This document shows, in pieces, positions 22,997-33,008 of a DNA stretch of 64,000 bases. Numbering within the stretch: the stretch's first letter is position 1; each line of letters opens with the position of its first letter. The notes under the pieces were generated by a model that was not told the origin of the DNA, did not search any database, and saw nothing but the letters and a program-made list of their open reading frames with translations. Position numbers and translations under genes: made by a program. The stretch is from Vicia villosa (taxonomy: Eukaryota; Streptophyta; Magnoliopsida; Fabales; Fabaceae): NCBI RefSeq assembly GCF_029867415.1, contig NC_081181.1, positions 121,783,183-121,847,182 on the forward strand. Direction: 5' to 3'.

Positions 22997-24550
22997 TCAT
23001 ATATCATATTCATCCAAAATACCGAGTTCTCTTCGAATTTTGAAGAACGGTTCTTTGGCCAGCGGCTTTGTAAAAATATCTGCTAGTTGGTTGTGTGTGT
23101 CAACAAAAGTTACTTCGACATCTCCTTGAAGAACATGGTCTCGGAGAAAATGATGTCGAATGTCTATGTGTTTGGTTCTTGAGTGCATGACCGGATTTTT
23201 TGTGATATTAATTGCACTTGTGTTATCGCATCGAAGAGGAATGCATCCGAGATCAAGTCCGTAGTCACGAAGTTGTTGCTTAAGCCAAAGAATTTGTGCA
23301 CAACAACTACCCGCTGCTATGTATTCTGCTTCGGCCGTGCTAAGAGCAACACATGCTTGCTTTTTACAAGCCCATGATACTAATGCATTTCCAAGAATGT
23401 GACAAGTGCCACTTGTGCTTTTACGATCAGTTTTACATCCTGCATAATCCGCGTCAGAATAACCAATTAAATTGCAAACACTACCTTTAGGATACCATAA
23501 GCCAACATTGGTTGTTCCTTTGAGATACTTCATGATCCTTTTAACCGCCATAAGATGTGATTCCTTTGGATTTGCTTGGAAGCGAGCACAAAGACAAACA
23601 CTAAACATTATGTCAGGACGGCTTGCCGTCAAATACAATAAAGAACCAATCATACCTCGATACTTGGTAATATCAATTGGAGTACCGGATTCATCTTGAT
23701 CAACATATGTACCGGAGCCCATTGGAGTATTCATTGCTTTACAATTGTCCATATCAAACTTCTTCAATAGTTCTTTACAATATTTGGATTGATTGATAAA
23801 GATTCCATCTTTGAGTTGCTTAATTTGTAGTCCAAGAAAGTAGTTCATCTTTCCCATCATAGACATCTCGAATTCTCCTTGCATCATCAATGAGAATTCC
23901 TCACACATTTCTTTGTTAGTCGATCCAAAAATGATATCATCAACATAGACTTGAACCAATAAAGTGTTACTCTTGATTTTCTTAATGAACAAAGTTTTAT
24001 CAACCTTACCCTTTTCGAAACCCTTTTCACACAAAAAATTGCTAAGTCTATCATACCATGCTCTAGGTGCTTGCTTTAATCCATAAAGAGCCTTTCTCAA
24101 CTTAAAGACATGTGAAGGATTCTTGAAGTCTTCAAATCCGGGGGGTTGTTTGACATAGACTTCTTCATTGATGTAGCCATTCAAGAATGCGCTCTTGACG
24201 TCCATTTGATAAAGCTGAAAATTTAATGAACATGCATAAGCAAGTAAAAGACGAATAGCTTCTAACCTTGCAACCGGAGCAAATGTTTCTTCAAAGTCGA
24301 TTCCTTCTTCTTGATTATAACCTTGGGCCACCAATCTTGCTTTGTTTCGAACAATTATACCATTCTCATCAAGTTTGTTCTTAAACACCCATCGAGTACC
24401 TATGATGTGTTTATTACTTGGTCTAGGCACAAGTTCCCAAACTTGATTTCTCTCGAATTGATTTAATTCTTCTTGCATTGCATTTATCCATTGATCGTCT
24501 CCTAAGGCTTCATCAACTTTGGAAGGTTCAATTTGAGAAACAAAAGCCAT
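22997..24550 (-). CDS. pol: Unit A pol, RT-RNase H part
   Basis: 517 codons from the first ATG. The reverse transcriptase begins with the W.NAMQEEL region and has [11 protein letters not shown] and the catalytic YVDD box ([10 protein letters not shown], about residue 176), which copies the RNA genome into cDNA. RNase H follows with YSDADYAG (Asp), STAEAEY (Glu) and a conserved HIDIRHHF end. The frame stays open upstream of this ATG to about 24745, while the integrase part is in the +1-related frame. RT is therefore reached only by a -1 shift or as a separate product. The coding sequence itself is intact. Confidence 0.92.
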   Translation of the reverse strand: MAFVSQIEPSKVDEALGDDQWINAMQEELNQFERNQVWELVPRPSNKHIIGTRWVFKNKLDENGIIVRNKARLVAQGYNQEEGIDFEETFAPVARLEAIRLLLAYACSLNFQLYQMDVKSAFLNGYINEEVYVKQPPGFEDFKNPSHVFKLRKALYGLKQAPRAWYDRLSNFLCEKGFEKGKVDKTLFIKKIKSNTLLVQVYVDDIIFGSTNKEMCEEFSLMMQGEFEMSMMGKMNYFLGLQIKQLKDGIFINQSKYCKELLKKFDMDNCKAMNTPMGSGTYVDQDESGTPIDITKYRGMIGSLLYLTASRPDIMFSVCLCARFQANPKESHLMAVKRIMKYLKGTTNVGLWYPKGSVCNLIGYSDADYAGCKTDRKSTSGTCHILGNALVSWACKKQACVALSTAEAEYIAAGSCCAQILWLKQQLRDYGLDLGCIPLRCDNTSAINITKNPVMHSRTKHIDIRHHFLRDHVLQGDVEVTFVDTHNQLADIFTKPLAKEPFFKIRRELGILDEYDI

Positions 24551-24573
24551 GTGTAAGCAAGCATCTTTGAGAT

Positions 24574-26136
24574 TTAATCTTGTTGCAACTCCTTGACTAA
24601 TATCACCAATAACTTTATCAATAGGATGATCTCTATGAGTTCTCCATTCTTTTGGTAGATCATTGGTGTTTGATTCTTGTTGTACACTTTCTTGTTGAAC
24701 ACTTTCTTGTGAACTTCCGGTGCCTTCACAATTGTATCATTTGAAAGTTCTTTCGGTGCCTTCATAATTGTATCATTTGAAGGTTCTTCCGAGGGTAAAT
24801 CTAAAGGATCATCATCATCACAAACAACTATTTCCTCTTTGGAGGTGTTAGTCTCATCAAAAGATACATGCATGGATTCTTCAATAGTTAAAGTTCTTTT
24901 ATTATAAATTCTATATGCTTTACTAGAAAGAGAATAACCAAGAAATATACCTTCGTCGGATTTCTCATCAAACTTACCAAGATTGTCTTTGTCATTGTTG
25001 AGAACAAAGCACTTGCATCCAAAAATGTGAAAGTGAGCAATGTTTGGCTTTCTTCCTTTGAAGAGTTCATATGGAGTCTTCTTTAAGATAGGTCTAATGA
25101 TTACTCGATTTCCAACATAACATGCCGTACTAACCGCATCCGCCCAAAAATATTTAGGAAGATTTGCATCACTAAGCATTGTTCTTGCAAGTTCCACTAG
25201 AAACCTATTTTTCCTTTCAACTACTCCATTTTGTTGTGGAGTTCTTGGTGCTGAAAAATTATGTGAGATACCATGTTCTTCACAAAATTCTTCAAATGAT
25301 GCATTTTGAAACTCTCCACCATGATCACTTCTTATGGATACAATCTTTAATGATTTTTCATTTTGGATTTGTTTTGCATACTTCTTAAAGGATTTAAAAG
25401 CATCACTTTTCTGCACAAGAAACAAAGTCCAAGAATATCTAGAATAATCATCAACAATAACTAAAGCGTATACATTACCTCCGAAGCTTCTTGTCCTTGA
25501 TGGACCAAATAGATCCATATGCAACAATTGAAGTGGTCTTGTTGTAGTCACCACATTCTTTGGTTTGAAAGATGATTTGGTTTGCTTTCCCTTTTGACAT
25601 GCATCACATAATTTATCTTTGACAAACTTTATCTTAGGTAGGCCAATAACAAGATCATGTTTGGTTAATTTATTTAAATGATCCATATGAATATGGGCTG
25701 CTCTTTTATGCCATAACCATGATTCATTATTGTTTACCAAAAGACATTTTACTTTCAAAGATAAATCATTTAAAGAAATCATAAAAATGTTATTAATTCT
25801 TGTACCTTTGAGTTTTACCTCATTGGTGACTTCATCGATGATCAAGCATTCTTCCTTAGTGAATTTGATCTTGAAGCCTTTGTCACAAAGTTGGCTAATG
25901 CTTAGAAGATTATGCTTTAGTCCTTCAACATAAAGAACATCTTCAATGGATGTGAAAGGTGGTGCACCAACTTTGCCTTTGCCAAGAATTCTTCCCTTAT
26001 TGTTGTCTCCATAAGTGACAAAACCCTTGGCCTTTAACCTTAGATCTGAAAATTGGTTTAGGTCTCCCGTCATATGCTTTGAACAACCACTATCTAGATA
26101 CCATAGGTTTGAAGTGGTCTTCAAGCAAGCCTGCAA
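24574..26136 (-). CDS. pol: Unit A pol, protease-integrase part
   Basis: The first codon is in frame with gag, just after the gag UAA (26143-26145); 26136 is a TTG, not an ATG, so expression is expected by readthrough. Aspartic protease motif [12 protein letters not shown] is near residue 15. Gag-pre-integrase/zinc-binding HHCC region: [13 protein letters not shown] ... CDACQKGK. Integrase core: Asp in MDLFGPS, Asp in IRSDHGGEF, Glu in NGVVERKNR (DDE). The C-terminal region has [10 protein letters not shown] and FGCKCF. A 36-nt tandem repeat encoding SNDTI-KAP lies near 24727-24800, and the frame change to RT falls beside it. Joined to neighbours gag (upstream) and RT (downstream). Confidence 0.9.
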   Translation of the reverse strand: MQACLKTTSNLWYLDSGCSKHMTGDLNQFSDLRLKAKGFVTYGDNNKGRILGKGKVGAPPFTSIEDVLYVEGLKHNLLSISQLCDKGFKIKFTKEECLIIDEVTNEVKLKGTRINNIFMISLNDLSLKVKCLLVNNNESWLWHKRAAHIHMDHLNKLTKHDLVIGLPKIKFVKDKLCDACQKGKQTKSSFKPKNVVTTTRPLQLLHMDLFGPSRTRSFGGNVYALVIVDDYSRYSWTLFLVQKSDAFKSFKKYAKQIQNEKSLKIVSIRSDHGGEFQNASFEEFCEEHGISHNFSAPRTPQQNGVVERKNRFLVELARTMLSDANLPKYFWADAVSTACYVGNRVIIRPILKKTPYELFKGRKPNIAHFHIFGCKCFVLNNDKDNLGKFDEKSDEGIFLGYSLSSKAYRIYNKRTLTIEESMHVSFDETNTSKEEIVVCDDDDPLDLPSEEPSNDTIMKAPKELSNDTIVKAPEVHKKVFNKKVYNKNQTPMIYQKNGELIEIILLIKLLVILVKELQQD

Positions 26137-26142
26137 AACAAA

Positions 26143-27906
26143 TTAAGTTTTGTTAGGTACCCAAGTGGCTTTGGGTCCATCATAGTTAGTTCCTTTCTTC
26201 ACCCATACATAATGTCCACTAGGTACACTAAAGTTTCTTACATAACAAGCATTGGGTGTGTGACCAATAATACCACAATAAAAACAAGTAGGTTCAAAGT
26301 TACTTCTATATCTAGGAGGATAAGATTTCTTCTTAACAAAGTTCTTCCTTTTAGGATAATGTTGAACTACTTTAGGCTTGTTCACTTTCTCTTGAATTGG
26401 TTGGTCACTAGCCTTGATAAATATAGTTTTATTGGAACTTGGTTGATCAAATTTTGAAAAGCCAAGTCCACTTTTATCATTTGAGTATCTTTGTGTTCTA
26501 AGAACATTTTCCAATCCAATTTGTCCCTTTTCATATCTTTCTAGAACTCTTTTTAATTGAACAATTTGGAAGGAAAGTGATTCACAATTCTTACATGCAA
26601 CATTCTCTTCTTGAACACTAATCATTTTTTCTTTGTCATCTTTATGTTCTTCTTCAATTATCTTAACCTTCTCTTCTAAAGATGATATTATCTTCTTTTG
26701 AGATGAGATAGTTTTATAGAGAATTTTACACTCATTTAACAATTCATTTATTGCACCTTGTGCACCATTATTAAAAAGAGAATCATCGTAACTAACCTCG
26801 CCTTCTTCATCATCGGAGTGGTGTGATGCCATCAATGCTAGATTTTCACTTTCGTCACTATCGGAGTCCGATGAAGAACTTACTTCATTATCTTCCCATG
26901 CTATGTAGGCCCTTTTCTTTTTGAATTCCTTCTTGCCTTTGAATCCATTCTTTTTAGAAAGTTTTGGACACTCCGGCTTTATGTGTCCTTGTTTCCCACA
27001 TTCATAGCATGTTACTTCTTGTGATGAAGTGGATGCTTCTTTATCCTTATGCTTTGAGAATTTCTTCCTTTTGACAAAGTTAGCATTATCAATATTATTT
27101 TTATTACCAAAAAATTTGCCTAACCTTTTTACAAGAAGCAAGAAGTTTTCATCTTCATCCGATGCATCTTTCATTTTGCTTTCTTTTGAATCTACTTTTA
27201 ATGCAATGCCTTTGGATTTCTTCTCTAAGTTCTCATGCTTTTCCAATCTTCCAAGTTCTGTCTCATATTGTTGAAGTTTTCCAAATAGTGTTGCGGAAGT
27301 AAGTTTTGATAAATTCTTCTTTTCGGATATCGCCGTCACTTTTGGTTGCCACTCCCTTGTCAAAGATCTGAGCACTTTAAGATTAAGTTCTTCGGTAGTA
27401 AGAGTCTTACCAAGTGCCTTCAAGTGATTTGTCAAATGTACGAATCGTTTTTGCAAATCGAGAATAGTTTCTCCAGGCTTCATTCTAAACAGTTCATACT
27501 CTTGGCTTAAAGTATTCAATCTTGATCTTTTAACTTCAGCGGTACCTTCATGAGTTTCTACAAGAGTATCCCAAATTTCCTTTGATGTTGTACATGTTGA
27601 TACTCGGAAGAATTCATCCATACTAAGAGCACCATGAAGAAGACTGATCGCCTTTTTGTCAGCAAGAACCCTTTCTCTATCATTATCATCCCATGACGCT
27701 TTAGGTTTCTCCGATCCAACACCATTAACGACCGTTGTAGGAACATGAGGACCTTGTAGTACAGCCTCCCAAACTTCTTCTCCTTGTGCTTCTAGATGAG
27801 CCTTCATTTGGATTTTCCAAAAGTCAAAATATTCACCACAAAACAATGGAGGCTTGTTGTTAGAACCACCATCTTTGAAAACCGGTCTTTGATTTGCGGA
27901 AGCCAT
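26143..27906 (-). CDS. gag: Unit A gag
   Basis: 587 residues; ATG 47 bp after LTR1. Structural protein of the retroelement particle. The N-terminal capsid-like region (PPLFCGEYFDFWKIQMKAHL, about residues 19-38) is of the copia/UBN2 type. Two CCHC knuckles are CYECGKQGHIKPEC (about 300) and CFYCGIIGHTPNAC (about 547). A serine/aspartate-rich stretch (SSSSDSDSDES) and a coiled-coil-like EK-rich part lie between them. It ends ...VPNKT with UAA. Unit A gag differs from B and D at several residues (for example DRERV versus DRKRV, LQQYE versus LQEYE), making it the most diverged of the four. Confidence 0.93.
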   Translation of the reverse strand: MASANQRPVFKDGGSNNKPPLFCGEYFDFWKIQMKAHLEAQGEEVWEAVLQGPHVPTTVVNGVGSEKPKASWDDNDRERVLADKKAISLLHGALSMDEFFRVSTCTTSKEIWDTLVETHEGTAEVKRSRLNTLSQEYELFRMKPGETILDLQKRFVHLTNHLKALGKTLTTEELNLKVLRSLTREWQPKVTAISEKKNLSKLTSATLFGKLQQYETELGRLEKHENLEKKSKGIALKVDSKESKMKDASDEDENFLLLVKRLGKFFGNKNNIDNANFVKRKKFSKHKDKEASTSSQEVTCYECGKQGHIKPECPKLSKKNGFKGKKEFKKKRAYIAWEDNEVSSSSDSDSDESENLALMASHHSDDEEGEVSYDDSLFNNGAQGAINELLNECKILYKTISSQKKIISSLEEKVKIIEEEHKDDKEKMISVQEENVACKNCESLSFQIVQLKRVLERYEKGQIGLENVLRTQRYSNDKSGLGFSKFDQPSSNKTIFIKASDQPIQEKVNKPKVVQHYPKRKNFVKKKSYPPRYRSNFEPTCFYCGIIGHTPNACYVRNFSVPSGHYVWVKKGTNYDGPKATWVPNKT

Positions 27907-27939
27907 TCTGGATCTTTAGGAACAAGTTACCTATAACTT

Positions 27940-27951
27940 GCTCTGATGCCA
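27940..27951 (-). other. Primer-binding site, LTR1
   Basis: The minus strand reads TGGCATCAGAGC two bases after the LTR end, one mismatch from the initiator-Met tRNA type TGGTATCAGAGC. The same site is at 36375-36386, 46905-46916 and 55340-55351. The mismatch is shared by all four. Confidence 0.75.
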
Positions 27952-28590
27952 AATGTAAGTATCAGATATGCCTAAGAGGGGGGGTGAATTAGGTACTTTA
28001 TATCTTTTTCGGTTTTATGGTGTAAAGTGATTATTTTTCTGGTTTATGGTAATGTTACTAAAAGAAGTAAAGTGCAGAAAAATAAATGACACAAGGATAT
28101 ATCCTGGTTCCCCTCACAAACCGAGAGTACTCCAGTCCCCTTACGCAGTAAGAGATTTCAATATAGTTGGTATCTTGTACAAGCCTAACCAAACACCAAG
28201 AACAATCCTCTTGGACCAAGAACAATCCTCTTGGATTTTTCACTAAGACCACTTATAAGAACAATCCTCTCAAAGTGTCTAACTTGTTTCCAACAATCCT
28301 GGATAACAAGAATACAACAAGTATTTGATTTTGTATAAGAATTTGGATAGTAGAACAATGTATCAATCACTTGATTGATCTTCCCTTTCAAGCAATTATC
28401 AATGATAGTATAGTGCTCAATGTTTATGATCAATGATATGAATTTTTTCTGGACATGTATGGAACACTAATGCAGAAAAAATATCAATGTGAAAGTTTGA
28501 ATATTAAAGAGCACTTGGTGTGAAATTTGAGAGAATAAATGTGTATAATTGCAAAGTGAAAGAGGTGAATATGATATCTGAAAATGAGAG

Positions 28591-28599
28591 TATATATAG
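28591..28599 (-). promoter_or_regulatory. LTR TATA box
   Basis: The minus strand reads CTATATATA, about 600 bp into the LTR. Transcription would start near 28560, leaving an R-U5 of about 600 bp. Equivalent boxes are at 37026-37034, 47556-47564 and 55991-55999. Confidence 0.6.
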
Positions 28600-28714
28600 T
28601 GCCTTAACACCTTTAAGAAAGGGTAAGATTATGTGAAAAGATGCAATGTTTGAGTGAACTAAAATCTGATTCGTATGCACTGAAAAAGAATGAACAAATG
28701 CTACTGTTTCAGCC

Positions 28715-28908
28715 GTAACGGGTTACGAGAATGGCCGTAACCGGTTACGCTGTACCGTTATAAAGAGAATATTTGAAAAAAGCGTTTTCGTAACCGGTTA
28801 CACCAAGAACCGTAACCGGTTACGCTGGAAAGAAAAAGAAAACCAGTAGCAAAAGGAAGTCTGGCTGCGTGACCGTAACCGGTTACGCCTATAACCGTAA
28901 CCGGTTAC
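28715..28908. promoter_or_regulatory. Six GTAACCGGTTAC sites in the LTR1 U3 region
   Basis: Sites start at 28715 (one mismatch: GTAACGGGTTAC), 28737, 28790, 28812, 28875 and 28897. They form three pairs, each pair exactly 22 bp start to start. The cluster is 115-310 bp upstream of the TATA box, where an enhancer is expected. Equivalents lie at 37150-37343, 47680-47873 and 56115-56308. The first site has drifted further in LTR3 (GTAATGGGTTAC). Confidence 0.8.
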
Positions 28909-29203
28909 ACTGAAAGAAGATATAAAAAATTTGTTTCTTAAGACTTCTAAAATGTCAACATTTTCTAGAAAAAAACCTTAGTGATTTTATGCAATATTGT
29001 ATGTATTTTGAGCACTATTTTATCAAGATAATAACATGTTTATACCTTAACTCCAAAAGTCTTCAAAAGTTGTTTTAACAATCTTGATGCTATATTGAGA
29101 CTTGGATTGAATGCTCTTTGAATCTTTTTCTCATCCTTTCTTGATAGTTAGATATCCATGTTGTCTTCATCAAAACCATTTGATTGAGAGGCTTGTGTTT
29201 ACA

Positions 29204-29217
29204 TTCTCCCCCTTTTT
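29204..29217 (-). other. Polypurine tract of unit B
   Basis: The minus strand reads AAAAAGGGGGAGAA directly before the LTR, the primer for plus-strand DNA synthesis. Further AGGGGGAG words occur upstream near 29282, 29299 and 29403, possible secondary tracts. Equivalents of the main tract are at 37639-37652 and 48169-48182. Confidence 0.8.
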
Positions 29218-29682
29218 GATGATGACAACCAAGCTTTGAATGTTGTTTTTGTTTGATCTTTGTTAAGTAATATGTAAGGCTCCCCCTATGTTGATGACTC
29301 CCCCTAAGTCCATGATTCTCTTGAAAGTTGGGATTGAATCTATTTGTCATTTAACAAGGGCCTGCAAATTTTGAACAAACAACATACAACATACAAATCT
29401 CTTCTCCCCCTTTGTTATTATCAAAAAGGATGGGGAAAAAGAGAGGTGAAATTTATATCATAGTAAATCATACACATATAAAGAATTACCAAGACATAGA
29501 TGATTATCATTAAAAAAAAACGACGAAGTAATAGGTATTGTTAAACATTATAAATAAACCAACGATTTTTGTCTAAAGAAGCAAAATACAACCAACAAAG
29601 AGACCACATTAAGCATAAAAACATAGAAGGCTAAAGACTTAAACTAAGAACTAAGAAATAGCATAGATAAAGCAAATATAGA
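29218..29682 (-). other. 3' untranslated region of unit B
   Basis: Non-coding stretch between the ORF3 stop and the polypurine tract, with repeated CTCCCCCT words on the plus strand. The 86-codon frame across it has no domain and is not called. Equivalents: 37653-38117 and 48183-48647. Confidence 0.6.
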
Positions 29683-30828
29683 TCAAATATTTTGGTCATC
29701 ATCGAGCATCTCCTCATCTCCTTCATCATCATCTTCTTCTTCTTCATTATGGTTGGCATTGGAGATAGCGGCAAGAATTTCATCACGATGATTGTCAAGG
29801 CGTGTGTTGTAGCGAGCTTCCATTGCCACCATATAGTTGTAAAGGAACTCATTAGTGTAACCTTCGGGTGGTGGTGGAGTTGGGTTTGAAGGTGGAATTG
29901 GATTTGTAGATGGAATTGGGTTAGTAGGTGGAGGTGTGGCTTCATCAAGGTGTTTGTAGAGGCCATCACTATCTCGGAAAATTCCCATATTCTTGTCACA
30001 AATGGAGGATGTTATCATATGTTTCCTACCCATAGGTTTGACCGGTTCTCTCCCGATACGCATGTTGCAAGTTTCCAAAATCTTTGAAATGAGTCGAGCA
30101 TATGGAAGGCCAGATGTGAGTTTCCTTTGATAATCCATATGATAAAGAAAGACATATGCCCAATTTACCTTGAGTCGGTTTTTGATTGCGAACATCAGTT
30201 GCATCTCAGTGTCACCAATTTGTGATTGATTGGAACTCTTTGGAACAAGCACGTATGCAAGAAAATAGTGAAGCATACGGTCACTGACAGAAAGTTGTTT
30301 GCTTGGTAGGATTATTCTTTGGGATGAACTGTACTGAGCACGACGAGCATAAAATTCTTCCTGTGAGATACGAGCTATACGGAAAAAATAATCCATTTTG
30401 GCATAATTTTCAAAAGCCTGAGAACCTGGAACAAAGCCCGGTAAAATTCTTTCACCAGTAGAAGGAACATTCAGAACGGTTCCTAATTCTTCTAATGTCA
30501 GCCTAAGAGTAGTGTCATGAACCTTAGATGTCAGGACACAACCAGGTTCAATATGAAAATTAGCATAAAATTCTTTCACTGCGTCCGGGTAAAATGGACC
30601 GGAATCAGCTATAAGTTCAGCAAGCCCCTGATATTGAAGAAGTTCTGGAAAATTAAAACTTGGAGGTTTAAAGGTTGAGAGATTACCACATTTTGGTTCA
30701 ATAAGAGGACGCTGTCGGAACTTTGCAAGCAACCTGCGTTGTTTCAGTGAAGGATCTTTAGGAGCTGGAGGTTCCTCGGAGATTTCAACAACCTTTTCTT
30801 TTCCTCTAGCTCTCTTGGAAGATGCCAT
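29683..30828 (-). CDS. ORF3 of unit B (accessory protein after pol)
   Basis: 381 residues, ATG at 30828, 603 bp after the pol stop of unit B. The position matches the third (env-like) ORF of SIRE-type copia elements. There is no signal peptide, no membrane segment and no furin-like site, so an envelope role is not supported. The N-terminus is basic (KRARGKEK, possible nuclear signal). The middle (about 45-265) resembles the family annotated as putative plant transposon protein domain, from memory. Then comes a proline-rich stretch with NPIP repeats (about 303-325) and an acidic tail (EEEEDDDEGDEE). The function is unknown. The copy in unit D differs by one residue (LAELI versus LAKLI). Confidence 0.8.
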   Translation of the reverse strand: MASSKRARGKEKVVEISEEPPAPKDPSLKQRRLLAKFRQRPLIEPKCGNLSTFKPPSFNFPELLQYQGLAELIADSGPFYPDAVKEFYANFHIEPGCVLTSKVHDTTLRLTLEELGTVLNVPSTGERILPGFVPGSQAFENYAKMDYFFRIARISQEEFYARRAQYSSSQRIILPSKQLSVSDRMLHYFLAYVLVPKSSNQSQIGDTEMQLMFAIKNRLKVNWAYVFLYHMDYQRKLTSGLPYARLISKILETCNMRIGREPVKPMGRKHMITSSICDKNMGIFRDSDGLYKHLDEATPPPTNPIPSTNPIPPSNPTPPPPEGYTNEFLYNYMVAMEARYNTRLDNHRDEILAAISNANHNEEEEDDDEGDEEMLDDDQNI

Positions 30829-31431
30829 TGATGAAGCTTTGAAAAGTTAGGGTTTAAGGATGGTATTTTCGGATTTGGGTGTGTTGGTACCAAATAAGTG
30901 ATTTTGGAGGAAGTGCTTATTTGGGTTTTGTAATATATAGGAGATATATGATAGTGATTTTTTTAATGAGATTTTGTTGGTAAATGGAAGGATTTAATTG
31001 GGTGGTCAAAGATAAGAATGAATTTTAAGAAGAATGAATGGAGGTAGGTGGATACAATGAATCATTTGACCAAAATAAACACAAAACATATAGTATAAAT
31101 AAAGCATTAAAAATATAAAGAATTAAAAACCTGAACAGTGTAACCGGTTACGTATAGGGGCGTAACCGGTTACGCATACGAAACAGAGACACACAGAAAA
31201 GCTGAAAGGCCAAAACACGAAACCGTAACCGGTTACGTATATAACCGTAACCGGTTACACTGAGTGAAAAATCAAAAAATATTTAAAGGAAGGTACATAA
31301 ATCAAATATTATTTAGATATATTTCTAATATTGAAAGGAATAATAAAAAATGAACTATTTAAAGTAGAAGAAATGGATAGCATGCACCTTAAATGATGAA
31401 TTTGATTTGAGGATGAGTTGTTTTTAGTTTG

Positions 31432-32985
31432 TCATATATCATATTCATCCAAAATACCGAGTTCTCTTCGAATTTTGAAGAACGGTTCTTTGGCCAGCGG
31501 CTTTGTAAAAATATCTGCTAGTTGGTTGTGTGTGTCAACAAAAGTTACTTCGACATCTCCTTGAAGAACATGGTCTCGGAGAAAATGATGTCGAATGTCT
31601 ATGTGTTTGGTTCTTGAGTGCATGACCGGATTTTTTGTGATATTAATTGCACTTGTGTTATCGCATCGAAGAGGAATGCATCCGAGATCAAGTCCGTAGT
31701 CACGAAGTTGTTGCTTAAGCCAAAGAATTTGTGCACAACAACTACCCGCTGCTATGTATTCTGCTTCGGCCGTGCTAAGAGCAACACATGCTTGCTTTTT
31801 ACAAGCCCATGATACTAATGCATTTCCAAGAATGTGACAAGTGCCACTTGTGCTTTTACGATCAGTTTTACATCCTGCATAATCCGCGTCAGAATAACCA
31901 ATTAAATTGCAAACACTACCTTTAGGATACCATAAGCCAACATTGGTTGTTCCTTTGAGATACTTCATGATCCTTTTAACCGCCATAAGATGTGATTCCT
32001 TTGGATTTGCTTGGAAGCGAGCACAAAGACAAACACTAAACATTATGTCAGGACGGCTTGCCGTCAAATACAATAAAGAACCAATCATACCTCGATACTT
32101 GGTAATATCAATTGGAGTACCGGATTCATCTTGATCAACATATGTACCGGAGCCCATTGGAGTATTCATTGCTTTACAATTGTCCATATCAAACTTCTTC
32201 AATAGTTCTTTACAATATTTGGATTGATTGATAAAGATTCCATCTTTGAGTTGCTTAATTTGTAGTCCAAGAAAGTAGTTCATCTTTCCCATCATAGACA
32301 TCTCGAATTCTCCTTGCATCATCAATGAGAATTCCTCACACATTTCTTTGTTAGTCGATCCAAAAATGATATCATCAACATAGACTTGAACCAATAAAGT
32401 GTTACTCTTGATTTTCTTAATGAGCAAAGTTTTATCAACCTTACCCTTTTCGAAACCCTTTTCACACAAAAAATTGCTAAGTCTATCATACCATGCTCTA
32501 GGTGCTTGCTTTAATCCATAAAGAGCCTTTCTCAACTTAAAGACATGTGAAGGATTCTTGAAGTCTTCAAATCCGGGGGGTTGTTTGACATAGACTTCTT
32601 CATTGATGTAGCCATTCAAGAATGCGCTCTTGACGTCCATTTGATAAAGCTGAAAATTTAATGAACATGCATAAGCAAGTAAAAGACGAATAGCTTCTAA
32701 CCTTGCAACCGGAGCAAATGTTTCTTCAAAGTCGATTCCTTCTTCTTGATTATAACCTTGGGCCACCAATCTTGCTTTGTTTCGAACAATTATACCATTC
32801 TCATCAAGTTTGTTCTTAAACACCCATCGAGTACCTATGATGTGTTTATTACTTGGTCTAGGCACAAGTTCCCAAACTTGATTTCTCTCGAATTGATTTA
32901 ATTCTTCTTGCATTGCATTTATCCATTGATCGTCTCCTAAGGCTTCATCAACTTTGGAAGGTTCAATTTGAGAAACAAAAGCCAT
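31432..32985 (-). CDS. pol: Unit B pol, RT-RNase H part
   Basis: 517 residues; identical to unit A except TLLIKK in place of TLFIKK near residue 165. All RT and RNase H motifs are intact, including [10 protein letters not shown]. The frame relation to integrase is the same -1 offset. ORF3 of this unit follows downstream after the palindrome-bearing spacer (31140-31258). Confidence 0.92.
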   Translation of the reverse strand: MAFVSQIEPSKVDEALGDDQWINAMQEELNQFERNQVWELVPRPSNKHIIGTRWVFKNKLDENGIIVRNKARLVAQGYNQEEGIDFEETFAPVARLEAIRLLLAYACSLNFQLYQMDVKSAFLNGYINEEVYVKQPPGFEDFKNPSHVFKLRKALYGLKQAPRAWYDRLSNFLCEKGFEKGKVDKTLLIKKIKSNTLLVQVYVDDIIFGSTNKEMCEEFSLMMQGEFEMSMMGKMNYFLGLQIKQLKDGIFINQSKYCKELLKKFDMDNCKAMNTPMGSGTYVDQDESGTPIDITKYRGMIGSLLYLTASRPDIMFSVCLCARFQANPKESHLMAVKRIMKYLKGTTNVGLWYPKGSVCNLIGYSDADYAGCKTDRKSTSGTCHILGNALVSWACKKQACVALSTAEAEYIAAGSCCAQILWLKQQLRDYGLDLGCIPLRCDNTSAINITKNPVMHSRTKHIDIRHHFLRDHVLQGDVEVTFVDTHNQLADIFTKPLAKEPFFKIRRELGILDEYDI

Positions 32986-33008
32986 GTGTAAGCAAGCATC
33001 TTTGAGAT

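Larger units (their letters stand above)
27954..29203 (-). repeat. LTR1 (1250 bp), between units A and B
   Basis: Minus strand TGTAAACACAAGCC ... ACTTACA, with the TG...CA ends of an integrated LTR. It is preceded by a purine tract (29204-29217) and followed by the primer-binding site. It differs from the other three LTRs at only a handful of positions by eye (for example AAAAAAACC versus AAAAAGACC near 28972), with no length change. It serves as 3' LTR of unit B and 5' LTR of unit A. Confidence 0.93.

Noticed and set aside
29631..29999. 122-codon frame overlapping the end of ORF3 (also at 48596-48964)
   Set aside because: Histidine/methionine-rich alternative-frame reading of the ORF3 proline and acidic repeats; no start context and no domain.
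29683..30828. Calling ORF3 a retroviral envelope gene
   Set aside because: No signal peptide, membrane span or cleavage site visible; only the position is env-like.
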